Shown here: piece after piece, positions 12,601 to 24,730 of the stretch
Layout: every line of letters begins with the position of its first letter
Numbering within the stretch: the stretch's first letter is position 1
Assembly (NCBI RefSeq): GCF_949628215.1
Contig: NC_134276.1
Span: forward strand, 62,937,233 to 63,001,232
Direction of reading: 5' to 3'
Length of the DNA stretch: 64,000 nt
Origin: Phalacrocorax aristotelis
Taxonomy: Eukaryota; Chordata; Aves; Suliformes; Phalacrocoracidae
Position numbers and translations under genes: made by a program
The notes under the pieces: generated by a model
Databases searched by the model: none
What the model saw: only the letters and a program-made list of their open reading frames with translations
Told to the model about the DNA's origin: nothing

Positions 12601-15159
12601 TACTTACAAAGCGACAACATACAAATACAGATATTCTGACATTAAAAAATAAGTTTTCCATCCACTCTCCTGAATTCATGCTTAAAAACCTGAGGTTTGC
12701 TGTTCATTTTTGTTTGAGGGGGTTTGGACCTCAGGTCTGTCTGGTGGATCTTCCTCTTAAAAATAAAAGGCCGTAAGAGTACCTAAAATGTCAATCTGTT
12801 TGGCAAATACTGCTAAATACGGTCTGCAAATACCAGCTGAAATTTTTTAGGGATTTCCTTTCATTTATATACACATGCTTTTGTACTCCCTCCACAAATA
12901 TCAGGCCTTTCTACTTTAGCAGGACAGAGGTCCCCATGTACTGCCATATACTCCCCATGAACGCCACTAGAGCAGGCATTCGGCCTCTCTGTCAGCCAGA
13001 CCTGGGTGGGGTCACATGCATCCATGCGCATGACTAACTATGGATGTGTTCTGTCATCATCACATCTTCTTCATGGCAGGGAAAGGCCTTGCCAACCAAG
13101 CCTGCGGCTGTCCACCAGCTCCAGACCTCCACACCACCTGCAGTGCCACCACTGAGGCTGGGAAGGAGAAGGAGGGGGCCAAATGTGCAGAACTCATACA
13201 GACTACAAGAAGCCACTACAGATCTGGAATATTTGCACGGTGGACATTTCCAATGTAGATGTTTCAAAATCACTCGGGTAGTCTGGGAACAGAGACATTC
13301 CCACATAATTTATCTGACTAACCACCACAAGTTCAGCCCTTTCACATCTGAAGGAATCACTGGGAACTCTGCTTGTGACAGTCCACTGAGCTAAAAATAA
13401 TGTGGAAAATGATCTCCCCATGGATATCCTGTGAGAAAAGAAAGTCTAAATGTAAGGTAAATAATTCTGTGAGGTTATTTAGCCACCTCTAGTTACATCT
13501 GATCGATGTCTTAATCTATAAAAAAATTCTTGACAGTGTAAACTCAAAGTACGTTGTAGCTTACTTTTGGTAGGATGATACTTAGGCAGCACTGGGCAGC
13601 ACTGTGAAGGGAAGAATGTGCTAAACACCCAGTAAGCAACATAAATTCAGTCACCCGTAAAAACCCACACATATACATTTCACACAGTTGGCAGCTTCCC
13701 ATTTTGATGGAGATCAGGGTGAATGGTACCCTCAAGACTGTACCATATTACAAGGAGAGCTCGGAGGACCAAAATGAGCCTGGGAATAAGTAGTCACCAC
13801 TCCATTGTTCTCTGTGGTTTTATACCCACTGACACCAGCATGCTTTGCCTTGGTTCTATGAATATCTTTCTACTAAGAATTGTTTCTTTATTTTTCCTTA
13901 GACATTATACCATTATATGCTTTTACAAAACAACAATGACATGTTCCTATGATCAAGATTCTTCTATCAAGGCTTCAAATATTCTAATAATAGAACAAAA
14001 TGTTTTAAAAATAACTGGGAGGGACATGGAAAAAAAATGACTGAATAGATCGGATTTGCTAAACGCTTCTTTTTATTTTTAGCTTGCTTAGTTTGCTTCT
14101 TTATAAACTGCCTCGTTGCTTTATAGGAGTGTATTCAACTCACGCAGTTCAGATTATGGATCCAACCTAGCCTGACTCCCTGTTTCACTTTATGTATAGT
14201 GGATGTTCTCATGGAACCAGATGAACCTGGGTTAAATCCCCCTGGAAAATGAAACAAGAACTCTTACTACAGTATAAAAAGCAAAACTGTAGATGTATAT
14301 CCGTTGAGTATGCACTGGCAGAAGATAATTCACAAAACATTAATACCTCTATTATAATATTTTTCCTCAACTTTTTAATTTAAAGAATTGTCAGCATCCT
14401 CAAAACTGCCCATTCTGGTAGTCAAACATAGGTATTTTGTTCCAGGGGCACATTTTTTGCTTTTTAAGGTTTTCTAGTTCAGAAAGGAATATTGACAAGC
14501 ACATGCTCTGCACTCTCGACATGCCAAAATGCTTAGCTTCACCTGAGGAGCTACTATTGTTCTCAGTCTTCATTTCCCTTTTCATACTTGATGGGATATT
14601 CTCATGATATTAGCTCTCATGATAAACAGCATTCTACTGAATCCCATTTTAGAGTAGTTTCCAAAAGATTTAAAATGGTGGGGTTGCAGCTAGGAAAAAC
14701 TAAAGAGAGGATGAGTTCTCAGGAACTACCAAGAAATGACAGGGACAGCATCCCTTTCTGATGGCTAATGCTTTATACCCAGGAGATTTTATTGAACTTA
14801 GAGCACTATATGATCTAATAGTAAACGGCCATAGGTATAAATGGTTAGGAATGTTCTCTATACTGACTGAATCAATTTTCCCCAGCTTCACCCCTGAAAC
14901 CAATATGAAAGTAACAGTCAAAAAATTCTTGGCAATTTCTGGAAAATAAAGTTGTGGTTCAGATCCCTATTGGAAAGACTAAAAGGGAGGGGAGATTACT
15001 TTACTACATGGGTCTACCTGGCAATTTTGGAGTGGTACGATTCAGTAAACACATACTGCCCCTTTACTTAGCAATGATTTTACACTGATTTTTTTTTTTT
15101 CTCATTCTCCAAAAGCTGGGAAGATTAAAGAAAATGAATAAAGCCTCATCTCAGCATTT
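9641..15159. other. Unassigned sequence with one purine-rich tract
   Basis: No coding exon, RNA gene or clear transposon is visible. The region near 12960-13260 is somewhat richer in GC and holds overlapping open frames of 72 to 116 codons on both strands (for example 13044-13394, +). They have no family likeness and no codon structure that convinces me, so I treat them as chance. The stretch 11760-12140 reads as a possible conserved non-coding element (see findings). Confidence 0.5.
12312..12390 (+). repeat. Purine-rich (GA) tract
   Basis: The + strand runs almost entirely in A and G, with blocks such as GAGAGAAGGGAAGGGGAGGGG and GAAGGGAAAGAGGAAAAGC, broken by a short TCT and a TTAATATAAT interruption. 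It is a simple-sequence stretch, not a gene. Long purine runs can form triplex DNA or act as GAGA-type binding sites, but nothing here shows that it does so. Confidence 0.6.
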
Positions 15160-15235
15160 CATCTGATGTGAATCAATGTGAGCGACTTCTATAAACCTGT
15201 GCCCCACTTAAGCCAGCTGTGTATAGGACAGTTTT
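15160..15235. repeat. Probable ancient sauropsid interspersed repeat (fragment)
   Basis: The run GATGTGAATCAATGTGAGCG, then ACTTCTATAAAC, then CCCACTTAAGCCAGCTGTG, follows the order of an old repeat common in turtles, crocodilians and birds. Its consensus, as I recall it, reads GATGTAAATCAGTGTAGC, GACTTCAATG, CATTTAAGCCAGCTG. The copy is heavily decayed. A related piece seems to lie near 58450. I cannot name the family without a search. Confidence 0.35.
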
Positions 15236-18200
15236 ATTAAATGGAAAAGCTCTGATGCAATTTAGTGAAACACATTGCAATAAGACATTTTAAAAGACAA
15301 CAAACAACAATAAACCCTTTTAATTCAAAATCACAAAAATCTTCATTTAACAACACAGTTAATTGAGACCCCTCATCAGAGCAGTATTATATCTGAGTGC
15401 TTCGCTTTAAATCCAAACCCAATTATTATGGCTATCTTGGAGATGAAAGCAAATGACTGTGCTAATGGGTGGGTAGAATGGATGGAGAACATTATTTTTA
15501 GTCAAAATTCATTCAGTGGCACATACCAAAATCCAAATTACAGAATAGTAACACATTAATTGACTGATAGAAATGGTAAATTCTTAGCTTGCTTCAAACA
15601 GGTAAAATGTACCCAAACTACAGCTTTCCTTGTCAATATGTGCATTGTCTGATTAACATGAACATAATTATGTTAGTAGATGCAAACTAATGTTTTGCAA
15701 ATGTATCCATTCTGAACCTTCATGTGACAGCAAGAGAGAAACACTGGAGACTTTTAAGGCCACATGTTATATGAATATATTCATGTAAGTCATATAGGAC
15801 ACTGATGTTTCCTAGTTGAAAATTATGCATTCTTACCTTTCAATAGCTTTAGTAAGCATATAATTCTACTTGATTTATAAACAACAAGGATTTAGTGGGT
15901 ATATGTATACACTCAGAATATGTATCAAGGGTTGCTCTTTTGCACCTGCAATTGATGGTTTCCTTCCCTTTGTTAATATATGAAGTTTCTAAAAGAATCT
16001 TTTTTCTTGCAGCCACAGATGTTACATCACAAACGGAGAATTATGTTTCCTATTATAAATAGTTCAAGCATAAAGAAAAATTTTAGAGAGAAATTTCCTG
16101 TGTATATACATTTATCTTGAGGAATTATCTTTGAAGAGAAACCTATAGGAAAAAAGAAAAAAAAAGCTGCACATATAGGAAACACTGATATGTTTTAGTC
16201 ATTTGTTTTTAAATGTTTGACCAGTTCAAAAACTAATCTTTAAGTTAATAATAAGATTGTCCTCCCTATTCCTTCAGATATACATATCTACTTTTGAAAT
16301 AGATATTAATCTCTTTTGTTTACACTAAACAACGATCTCATATTGTAACTGTGCAGTGTTGATCAAATACATATACTAACAGAATATATCCAATATCTAT
16401 ATTTTTTGACTGAGAGGTTGTAAGTGGAGTATCTGATGGTATCTACCTGATACAAGACTTCATTAACTATTGCAAAATTTCAGATAAGGTGAAACAAGAA
16501 TTTTATGTCTTACATTACAGTATTAAAATATCCATCAGATTAAGTATATAGTTCTCAAGGAGCAGAACAGTGTCTCCTAGGATACAACTAATTATCAATT
16601 AAGGAATGAAAGCATCAGAAGTACCAACTGATAGATTATTAGTGCCATTACATTTTGATATAGAATTAATTCAGCTGCCCTTAAAAGATGCCTTTGAGAT
16701 GATGCAATAGTGATCAGGGACAAAATTATTAAAACTAGTGGGGGTCAAGGAGAACAGGTCAGATTCTCAAAATAAAATCATGTTAAAACTCCAATGATAA
16801 AAAGCTTTGGATTTTCCAGTTTCAAAAAAGTTATATATGGCTCTTTTCTGTTAGAAGAGTAGTCTTCCGAGATGAACGTTTGACATGATACCTTTTTTCT
16901 TTTTTTTTTTAATCAAGGCTAGTATAACAATTCAATACAGTCTTCCCTCTGTAAAGGTAGTGCAATCAGATTAAGATCTGTAAATCTTTTGGAGGAATTT
17001 CTTAATTCTACTGGAGTTTAACTATTTTTCTTTTTGTTTTGGCTCTTCCTGTTTTAAAAGTGACTTCACATCTCACACACCTTAGATTGGGTGTCAAGAA
17101 TGTAAATAATATTACAAAGAAATTAATGATTAACTGTGAATAAAGGTCCTTCCTAAGCTTCAAAGTGTACTGTAGTTCATATTAGAGGAATATTTTAACA
17201 AGAAAAAAAACCCCTTCATAGTCCAAGAAAAGAAGGGTTTCTTTGTCTACGTTTTAAATGTTGAGAATCACAGAAGCAACTTTTTAAACTAAATTTCTGA
17301 AGATCACATAGGAAAAATATATATAAGTGTAATATTTGATGCATGTAGTAATATACCAAACAGCAGAATTACCTTGGTGAGCCCTGCTCAGACAAAGCCT
17401 GTGCAGACAAAGCTTTGGTATTGTGAGAATCCTCTCCTCTTCTGGGTACTACTCGTTATGGGAGTAAAAGCAATTGTATGTGTCTGTGTTTGCAGGCTTT
17501 TGCTTTCACTTCCTTTTTTGGATCACATTGTTATGAAGCGCAGCCACCATAGACTTTAATAAACCAGAAAGGGATGGGTTCTCTCTTTCTTGCTGATATT
17601 CAACATGAGATGGTTTCTACAAGTTTGCCTAACAGAACAGACCTTTACTTATTTAAATTACAATTGAAGCTTTTCAGAAACTGTTTTCTATTTATCTGCT
17701 TACTTAGAAATTCCACCAGGTGACCATCAGTAGTTATGTGTTAAAGATCAAGGAGGAAAAAAACAGAAAGCATTAAAATAAAATTTTAAAAATTGCATAA
17801 ATGCAGTGTCACTGATTCAACATGCCATTGGCAGAGCTAGTCTGTGACAGCAGAGGTCTGTTGAGAAACATATTCCTCTCCAGATTTGAGGTGGAACACA
17901 CATGAAGGAATGAGAAATAGGTCAACACAGTGGTTTATCACTTTAAGCTTTATCTTCTTCAGTGTTACTCTACTTACAATGAACATGTAGATACATTGAA
18001 ATTCAATAAATGTGAATTATTTCACTATTAAGGGGTCATTAAATGAAAACTCTAATTTCTTTCTTCATTTGGAATCTACTGATATTCTTGAATGTAAATA
18101 TAGCTGAACCTTTCTAATATCTAGACATAAACTATTGCTTATGAATCCACCCTTTGGAAAATACAGATAACAGTAAGTGGAATTTTCCCATTCTGTATGA

Positions 18201-21200
18201 AAGAAAATGGATAACTGTATCTAAAAGAAGCTAGATAATGCTCCAAAATGCTCACTTCTCATTTATAAATATTTCTCATACGCTCAGAGATAAGTCATAT
18301 GTTGCAGTTATGCATTCTTTTCCAATTTGCAAGTACAGACCTTTATCTGATGATTTTTCTGAAACTACTGATACAAAGCAGAGATAATACAACGATAAAT
18401 GTTTGGTAAATTGGATGTATGAAGAAAAAACAGACTGCTGCTCACTTTTCTCTCAAATAAATTTTTCACCTGCCTGTGGAATACTTCAATAGAGCCGGTA
18501 ATAAGAATGTAGGCTATGACATGAAAAATAATTCTCAAAGGCTATCTTTAGTGTAGAGAGGCCAATGAATAGTGGGAGAGACAATGTCTCAGATGCTGAC
18601 GGTTGCGTCAGAGCAGCAAACTCACCTGGAGGGTTTGAACCAACTTGTGGAGTAGAGTCTTAAGAAAGTACAGTAGAGTTAGCCTTGGTGAGTTAATCCC
18701 TGAGTCTCAAAAATTATACTTATCTTCTTTTAAAATGTATTTTTTAAAATTAATAACCAGTTTTTATGCTACTGTTTGTGAAGTAGTGAACATCTTAGCA
18801 TGATGATATAAAATCACATTTTCTGCTTATTTTCTTTTATGCTTATAAGTGAACTAGCTGTAAGACACTATGGTATACGTGGGAGTTTGTGCCTCATTAA
18901 GCCTTAAATTGTGCTAGGTAGGTTTCTGCAAAGCTATTGTAAAAGAGAAACTGGGGGAAAAAAATCACTGCAGCAAAATGTACACAACAACTTCTTAAAC
19001 CTTGTCATGAAAACAGCTGAAGAAATTGACTTTTCATAACCTCCTTCCCTAATAACTGTACTTTACATAACAAGGTCTGAGCTGCTCATAAACGTACAAA
19101 TAGACAAGGCCTCTTTCAGCAGCTAAAATGTGTCATGTCCTTTTGTTCATGTTTTACAAGTTAATGAATTTCCTTTAATAAAAGGGAGCAAACACTCAAG
19201 GAAGCTAGCTAAGGGAAGAAAACCATAAAAACTGTTGAAGGAAAATTACTTAATCCCACTCTTGTGCTCTAATGGAACCTTTGAAAGAAAATAAGATTTT
19301 TTGTCTCAAACACTTTCAGCAACTGAAGAAGTTGTTCTTGAGTTTTACCCCACCTATACATGGCAACATGATTTGTCTTTGGAAAAGCACACCACCAGTA
19401 GCTGCTGATGTTAGTATTTGCCATTGGTAATATACATTATGCTCTGAGCTTTCATAGATGGAGAGAACATCAATGTAATGAAAAAACTCTTGTTATTTCT
19501 TGAACAAAACATTAAATGTGAACCTGCGTGTGATAGATGAAGCCAGAGACAAGAAATATTCTGTTACAGTTGATGAGAACAGTAATTGCACAATGTTAAA
19601 ATTAGGAAGAATAACAAAAACATCATCAGTGTAACATTCTTACACTAGAATACCCAGATCTCATACTAGAAAATGCCTAAGAATTTTTAGAGAAATAGTT
19701 GTGTGACATAAGCACAAGAAATAGAGAAATTTAATGAGAAAACAGCAATACAACTGTGGGAGGAGCAGCTGAACAAAATCTATAGTTTATGAACAGTGAC
19801 ATTTAGAAACTGGAAGACTAGGAAGGAATAAGCGAAATTTAAAGGATGCGGCAAAATATAAGGGGCAACATGTCCAATGGATGAAGAAATGACAAGAGAC
19901 CTTTGACAGAATATACAGGATACCTAGTAGCTGGAAGCCTCATCACTGGAGCTGTATTCTTACTTGACCAGCAAACTTAGCAACACACATGTGTAAAATC
20001 AAAATCATCTGGATTTTAATTTCAATAGCAGTGTGGCTGCTACTGCTGTTCAGAGAATTTGGGGGTGGCAGTCTGTTAAGACTGAATCTAATTCCACATG
20101 GGGCTAATACAGAAGATTTTTGTGGTCAGCTCCTTGGGGAATTAAACAAAGGAAAGAACATCCTTCAACAAATAATATATGTCATTATTATTCTGTAAGG
20201 TAAAAAGTCTAAACCTGTTATTCAGCAATATATGAGTTATATTTGTTAGAGGTTGACTGACAAAAAGCAGTCTCCACAGAAGGCTGTACACATTCACAGG
20301 CTAAAGAAAATGCCAGGGGAGTACTTTGCAAAATTGAACAAAATTATATGCAACAAAAGACATTTCCCACAGCTGGCCATATATAATCATCATTATATTA
20401 CCCTTTTTCTCTTAGCTGAAGTGCACATCTCTCTAGCTCACCTTCAATAGACAGCTCTACTCTGAACAAGGAACAAATTTTTTAAAGTAGATAATACTTA
20501 AGAGGAACATTCTGTTAGACTTAGAAAAACTGAACACATTTTTATCCTGCTCAACTCCTCCCATTCCTCAGCTTCTGACAATTCCTTATGTATGACAAAT
20601 CTATTTAGAAAGTTTTTAGGGTTTAGTCCCCAAAAAAATCAGAAAAATAGTCATACTGCTTAAAGTATTATTAAATTATTGTCACTAAATAAAGATAATC
20701 CCACCAAAAAACACACTAATTTGGAAAAACTGAAAGAACATGCTTTTTCATGCACCATTTTGTTCCATAACAGTGGTGGAAGATGCATCTTTTGTGGTCT
20801 CCCACAGAAATCTATTGTTTTCATTCAAGAAGTCTTACAGAGATTGAGTGGTGTTAAACTCCACTGAGAAAGGCAGCCATAGCAAAGCCTCAGGTCTGCC
20901 AATGCCTCAGCATGCATTTCTTCAGCTTGTATTTTGAAAACAGAAATATACCATAAGTTCTCAGCAGCATTTACTACATTCAGAGACACTTGGTGACCAT
21001 CTACTCATGGCTACAGTTTTCTTTTTTTTTCCCCCCACATTGTCTGATGTGCTTTTATCTCAGCGTTGAATATATACTTGTGAAAATCAGCTGACACTAC
21101 CTATAATACCAATTAAGCAGTTAAGCAGTTACCAATTTAAGAACAGGTTTCATAGAAAGATGTTAAAGTCCACATAAGCCCTGTCTTGGCATTGTTCCCA

Positions 21201-23379
21201 GTATCTGCCAGTCATCTTCAGTAAATTATAAACCAACAGGTAAAGGATGGCTAATGCCAGAAACCCATTCAATGCTGCCAAAGAAGGTAGGGCAGAGGAA
21301 GCCATTTTACAACAGGGCTGTTACCATACTAACAGTCCCCTAATGGCCTGTTTCTGAAAAAAGAGTGCATCTTGAATGCTCTGGTACTTCAAAATGAGCT
21401 GTTTTGCAAATTCCATGAGGCGCTCCAGTGCATAAAAACTGAAATTAAAAAAAAAAATAATAAGAAAAAAGGAAAAAAAGAAGAGGTTGTCAGCATCACA
21501 CCCAGCTAACTAGCCATGCCTCCTTACAGAACTTGGTGGTAAATAGCACAACACCCACTTTTTCAGGAAAAGAGGTAAATGTCACATTAGTTGCATTCAA
21601 ACGTATAAACTTAAGTTTGTAAACCTTAGGCATTTTTCCTCTCTACAGCCAGTTGCAGGGGATGAGGCACTTCCAAGCAAGGATCTTAGCTTGAGACCAG
21701 TAGGGTAAACTCCCTTCATCAGATATATTTTTTTTTCTATTGACAAAAACACAGGCTATAAGATTAACCCAAATGTAGGTGTTTGTCTTCTTCAGTTATA
21801 AGGAGATGATGATGACTCCATGTTATATTTTTAGGTGTCCTGACAGTCTGGAAAGCGAGTTGGAAATTGGTCTTTATAATTGTTTTAGATTGGCTAAGTA
21901 AAATGATAAGAGTTTGTTAATTTCTTTATAAAAGAAATGTAACTTTTTTATATATACATTTTAAAAATTTATTATAAAAAATATGGAAGAAAGAACACAT
22001 GAAGGATTCCCAGGTTTTTCCACTACTATGTAACTGTGTTCCTGACAGAATGGGGTAGGGACCGGCTTTCTAAACTGAAAAAGACACTAACTTTGGAGTA
22101 TTGTATACAGCCCTCAAAAGTCACACTACCCACTTTGCAGAGAGACATCCAGCCTGATATTTTCTATTTGTAAGTATTTTACTGAAACCCAAGTAACAAT
22201 TGAATAAGTTAAATGTAAATTTAGATTGGATTTTGAAAATAATTTGCAATTATGCTGCATATTTCATTAGCACACAGATACTTTTATTTTATTCTTATAC
22301 AGTTTTGATTCTAAATATTAGCCCAGAAGTATCATAAAACAATAAAATTTTATGTTAGTATAGTTATAGATTCAAATTACACTGTAATACTTTCCTTTAG
22401 AAGCCTTCCTTGTATGTGCGTTACCATTCAAATTTTAAATATATTATCAATTTATATTTTCAATTTATGTTTAGAAGAATGAAGCACACATGCAGAATTC
22501 AAGACACTTTACATCCAAAATTATGCAAGCTCTCATTTGCCCTCTTCTTTTTCAGTGGTTGAAGTGCTAAATAATTGGGTTTATTCTTCTCTTAGAGAAA
22601 TAAGTATGCATACAATAGATCAATAGTACATCACAGAAAAGAGATAACCCAGTGTACAGAGGTGACCTTTCATGTTGTCTTTATTTAAAATGAATGTAAG
22701 ATGAGCTAGTGAAACAGTACCTAAATTCAGACTAGCTTGTTGTAATAACACTTTGAATAGAAGGAGGCCAAGTCACCAGTCTTGCAATTTTCACTTGCCT
22801 GGTTACTGTACATGGTCTGTACAGATTCTGATTGACAACTAATTCAAAATTATTTTCAAAATGTTTCCCAAGGTATTAATGATGAGTCACACAGAGCTGC
22901 AGTGTGTTGTCACTATCCCTCATCTAATAAAAGATGTTAAAGGTTTTTGCAGAGTAGACTAGAAGAAAGGCCATTGTCTTCATAATACTTCTTTGAAGTG
23001 AACAGCTACTCCTCATGTATTTCTGTAGCTGGGAGGAGTGATCTGAAGGAGCATGGTTTTCCTCAGTATCCAGTCTTTCCCTGCAAGGGAAAGCTTCTCG
23101 CTGTCAGATGAGATCAAAAGAGAACCCATTCAGTGTCAGACACAGAATAGTTACAGCTTTAGTAGTTACAATTTTGTACTTTTATTTCAGATATTTATCA
23201 AAATAAAGCAAGAACAACATCCTTTGCCATATATTTGCTGAAAACAGAACTGGATACAAAGGTGTTTAGAAGCCATGGAGACTGCTGAAAAATCACCAAG
23301 ATCCTAGTTTCCATGCTGCAAAAGGGCACGGCAGTAGACAGACAAGTGGTGTCTCCCCAAAACAGAAGGAACGTGTGCA
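15236..23379. other. Unassigned AT-rich sequence
   Basis: These 8 kb contain no open frame above 70 codons and no repeat I can name. Two stretches (about 15290-15780 and 18880-19200) have the mixed, non-repetitive composition with many TAAT/ATTA and AATTAG-like motifs that is often seen in conserved non-coding elements of gene deserts; this is only an impression. Short homopolymers occur near 16895-16911 and 21022-21037. Confidence 0.5.
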
Positions 23380-23621
23380 ATAGATTTATAGAATAGTTTG
23401 GGTTGGAAGGGATCTTTAAAAGTCACCTTGTCCAACCCCCCTGCCATGAGCAGGGACATCTTCAGCTAGATCAGGTTGCTCAGAGCCCAATCCAATCTGA
23501 CTTGAATGTTTCTAGGGATGGGGCCTCCACTGCCTTTCTGGGCAACCTCTTCCAGTGTTTCATCACTCTAATTATAAAAATTTTCTTCCTTATATCCAGT
23601 CTAAATCTACCCTCATTTAGT

Positions 23622-24011
23622 TTATAAAACCATTACCCCTTGTCCTACCACTACAGACCCTATTAAAAGTTTGTTCCCATCTTTCCTATAGTCCCCCTTT
23701 AAGTACTGGAAGGCCGCAATAAGGTCTCCCCACAGCCTTCTTTCCTCCAGGATGAACAACCTCAACTGTCTCAGCCTGTCCTCATAGGAGAGGTGCTCCA
23801 GGCCTCGGATCATTTTTGTGACCTCTTCTGGACCCGCTCCAACAGGTCCATGTCTTCCCTCTGCTGAGGGCTCCAGAGCTGGACGGAGCACTCCAGGTGG
23901 GGTCACACCAGAGCAGAGTAGAGGGTCAGAATCATCTGCCTCAACCTTCTGGACACACTTCTTTTGATGAAGCCCAGGATACAGTTGGTCTGTTGGGCTG
24001 CGAGCGCACAT
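23622..24011 (-). pseudogene. CR1 ORF2 C-terminal fragment
   Basis: This 129-codon open stretch encodes, in its second half, the typical CR1 C-terminal sequence around [23 protein letters not shown] and [10 protein letters not shown]. That region follows the polymerase domain. Its first half is read out of frame relative to the [16 protein letters not shown] sequence just upstream. Later sequence toward 23480 continues the family pattern (a HWKRLP-like stretch) in broken frames. It is the remnant of an ORF and not a host gene. Confidence 0.85.
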
Positions 24012-24456
24012 TGTTGGCTCATGTCTAGCTTTTCATCCGCCAGTACCCCCAAATCATTCTCCACAGGGCTGCTCTCAATCCATTCATTCCCAAGCCTGTA
24101 TTGTTACTGGGGGTTGCCCTGACAGAGGTGCAGGAGCTTGCACTTGGCCTTGTTGAACCTCATGAGGTTTTCACAGGCCCACCTCTCCAGCTTGTCCAGG
24201 TCCCTCTGGACAGCGTCCTGTCCCTCAGTCATGTCAACTGCACCTCTCAGCTTGGTGTCATCTGCAAACTTGCAGAGGGTGCACTCGATCCCACTGTGTA
24301 ATTGATTAAGATATTAAACTGTACTGGTCCCCGTACGGAGCCCTGAGGGACACCACTTGTCACTGATCTCTGTCTGGACATTGAGCCACTGACCACTACC
24401 CTCTGGATGTGACCATCCAACCAATTCTTCATCCATTGAACAGTCTCCTGGATCAT
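24012..24456 (-). pseudogene. CR1 ORF2 reverse-transcriptase fragment
   Basis: The open part at 24247-24456 encodes the mid-to-late polymerase region, with NWLDG near residue 13, QRVVVSGS, and the conserved VTSGVPQGS block. It then shifts frame. The catalytic FADD box lies at 24257-24268 on the minus strand in a different frame from VPQG, and is followed by an LDKLERWA-type stretch. Motif A (the AFDTV block with the first catalytic Asp) is absent because the upstream half is deleted. The piece therefore keeps the palm YXDD-type box (FADD) but cannot encode a working enzyme. Confidence 0.88.
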
Positions 24457-24457
24457 C

Positions 24458-24730
24458 TCAGCTCATGCTACTTTTCCAGCAGATGTCAGGATAGCTGAAG
24501 TCCCCCAGTAGGACAAGTGCCTGCGAGCACGATGCCTCCTGTAGCTGAAGTAAGAAGGCTTCATCAGTAGTCTCCTCTTGATTGGGCAGCCTGTAGTAGA
24601 CACCATCCACAAAGTTCCCTTTGTTGGTTCTGTCTCCAATTCTTACCCACAAGCTTCCAACCTGCTCATGGCTATTTTTCGGAGACAGCTCTACACACTC
24701 TATCCATTTCGTGATGCCTGGTTCTCCCAT
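24458..24730 (-). pseudogene. CR1 ORF2 endonuclease-domain fragment
   Basis: A 90-codon open stretch carries the C-terminal part of the AP-endonuclease-like domain of CR1 ORF2. The recognisable order is LWVRI near residue 28, then a GVYYRLP block, and the catalytic-type motif GDFSYPD near residue 77. In active copies this motif is GDFN.PD; here the Asn is replaced by Ser (GDFS at 24494-24505). The domain nicks target DNA to prime reverse transcription. The upstream part is missing, so this is a dead fragment. The apparent start Met is not a real start. Confidence 0.85.

Noticed and set aside
13044..13394. 116-codon open frame on the + strand, with overlapping frames on both strands, in a GC-richer patch
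   Set aside because: Frames open on both strands at once point to local base composition and not to coding. The protein sequences resemble nothing I know.
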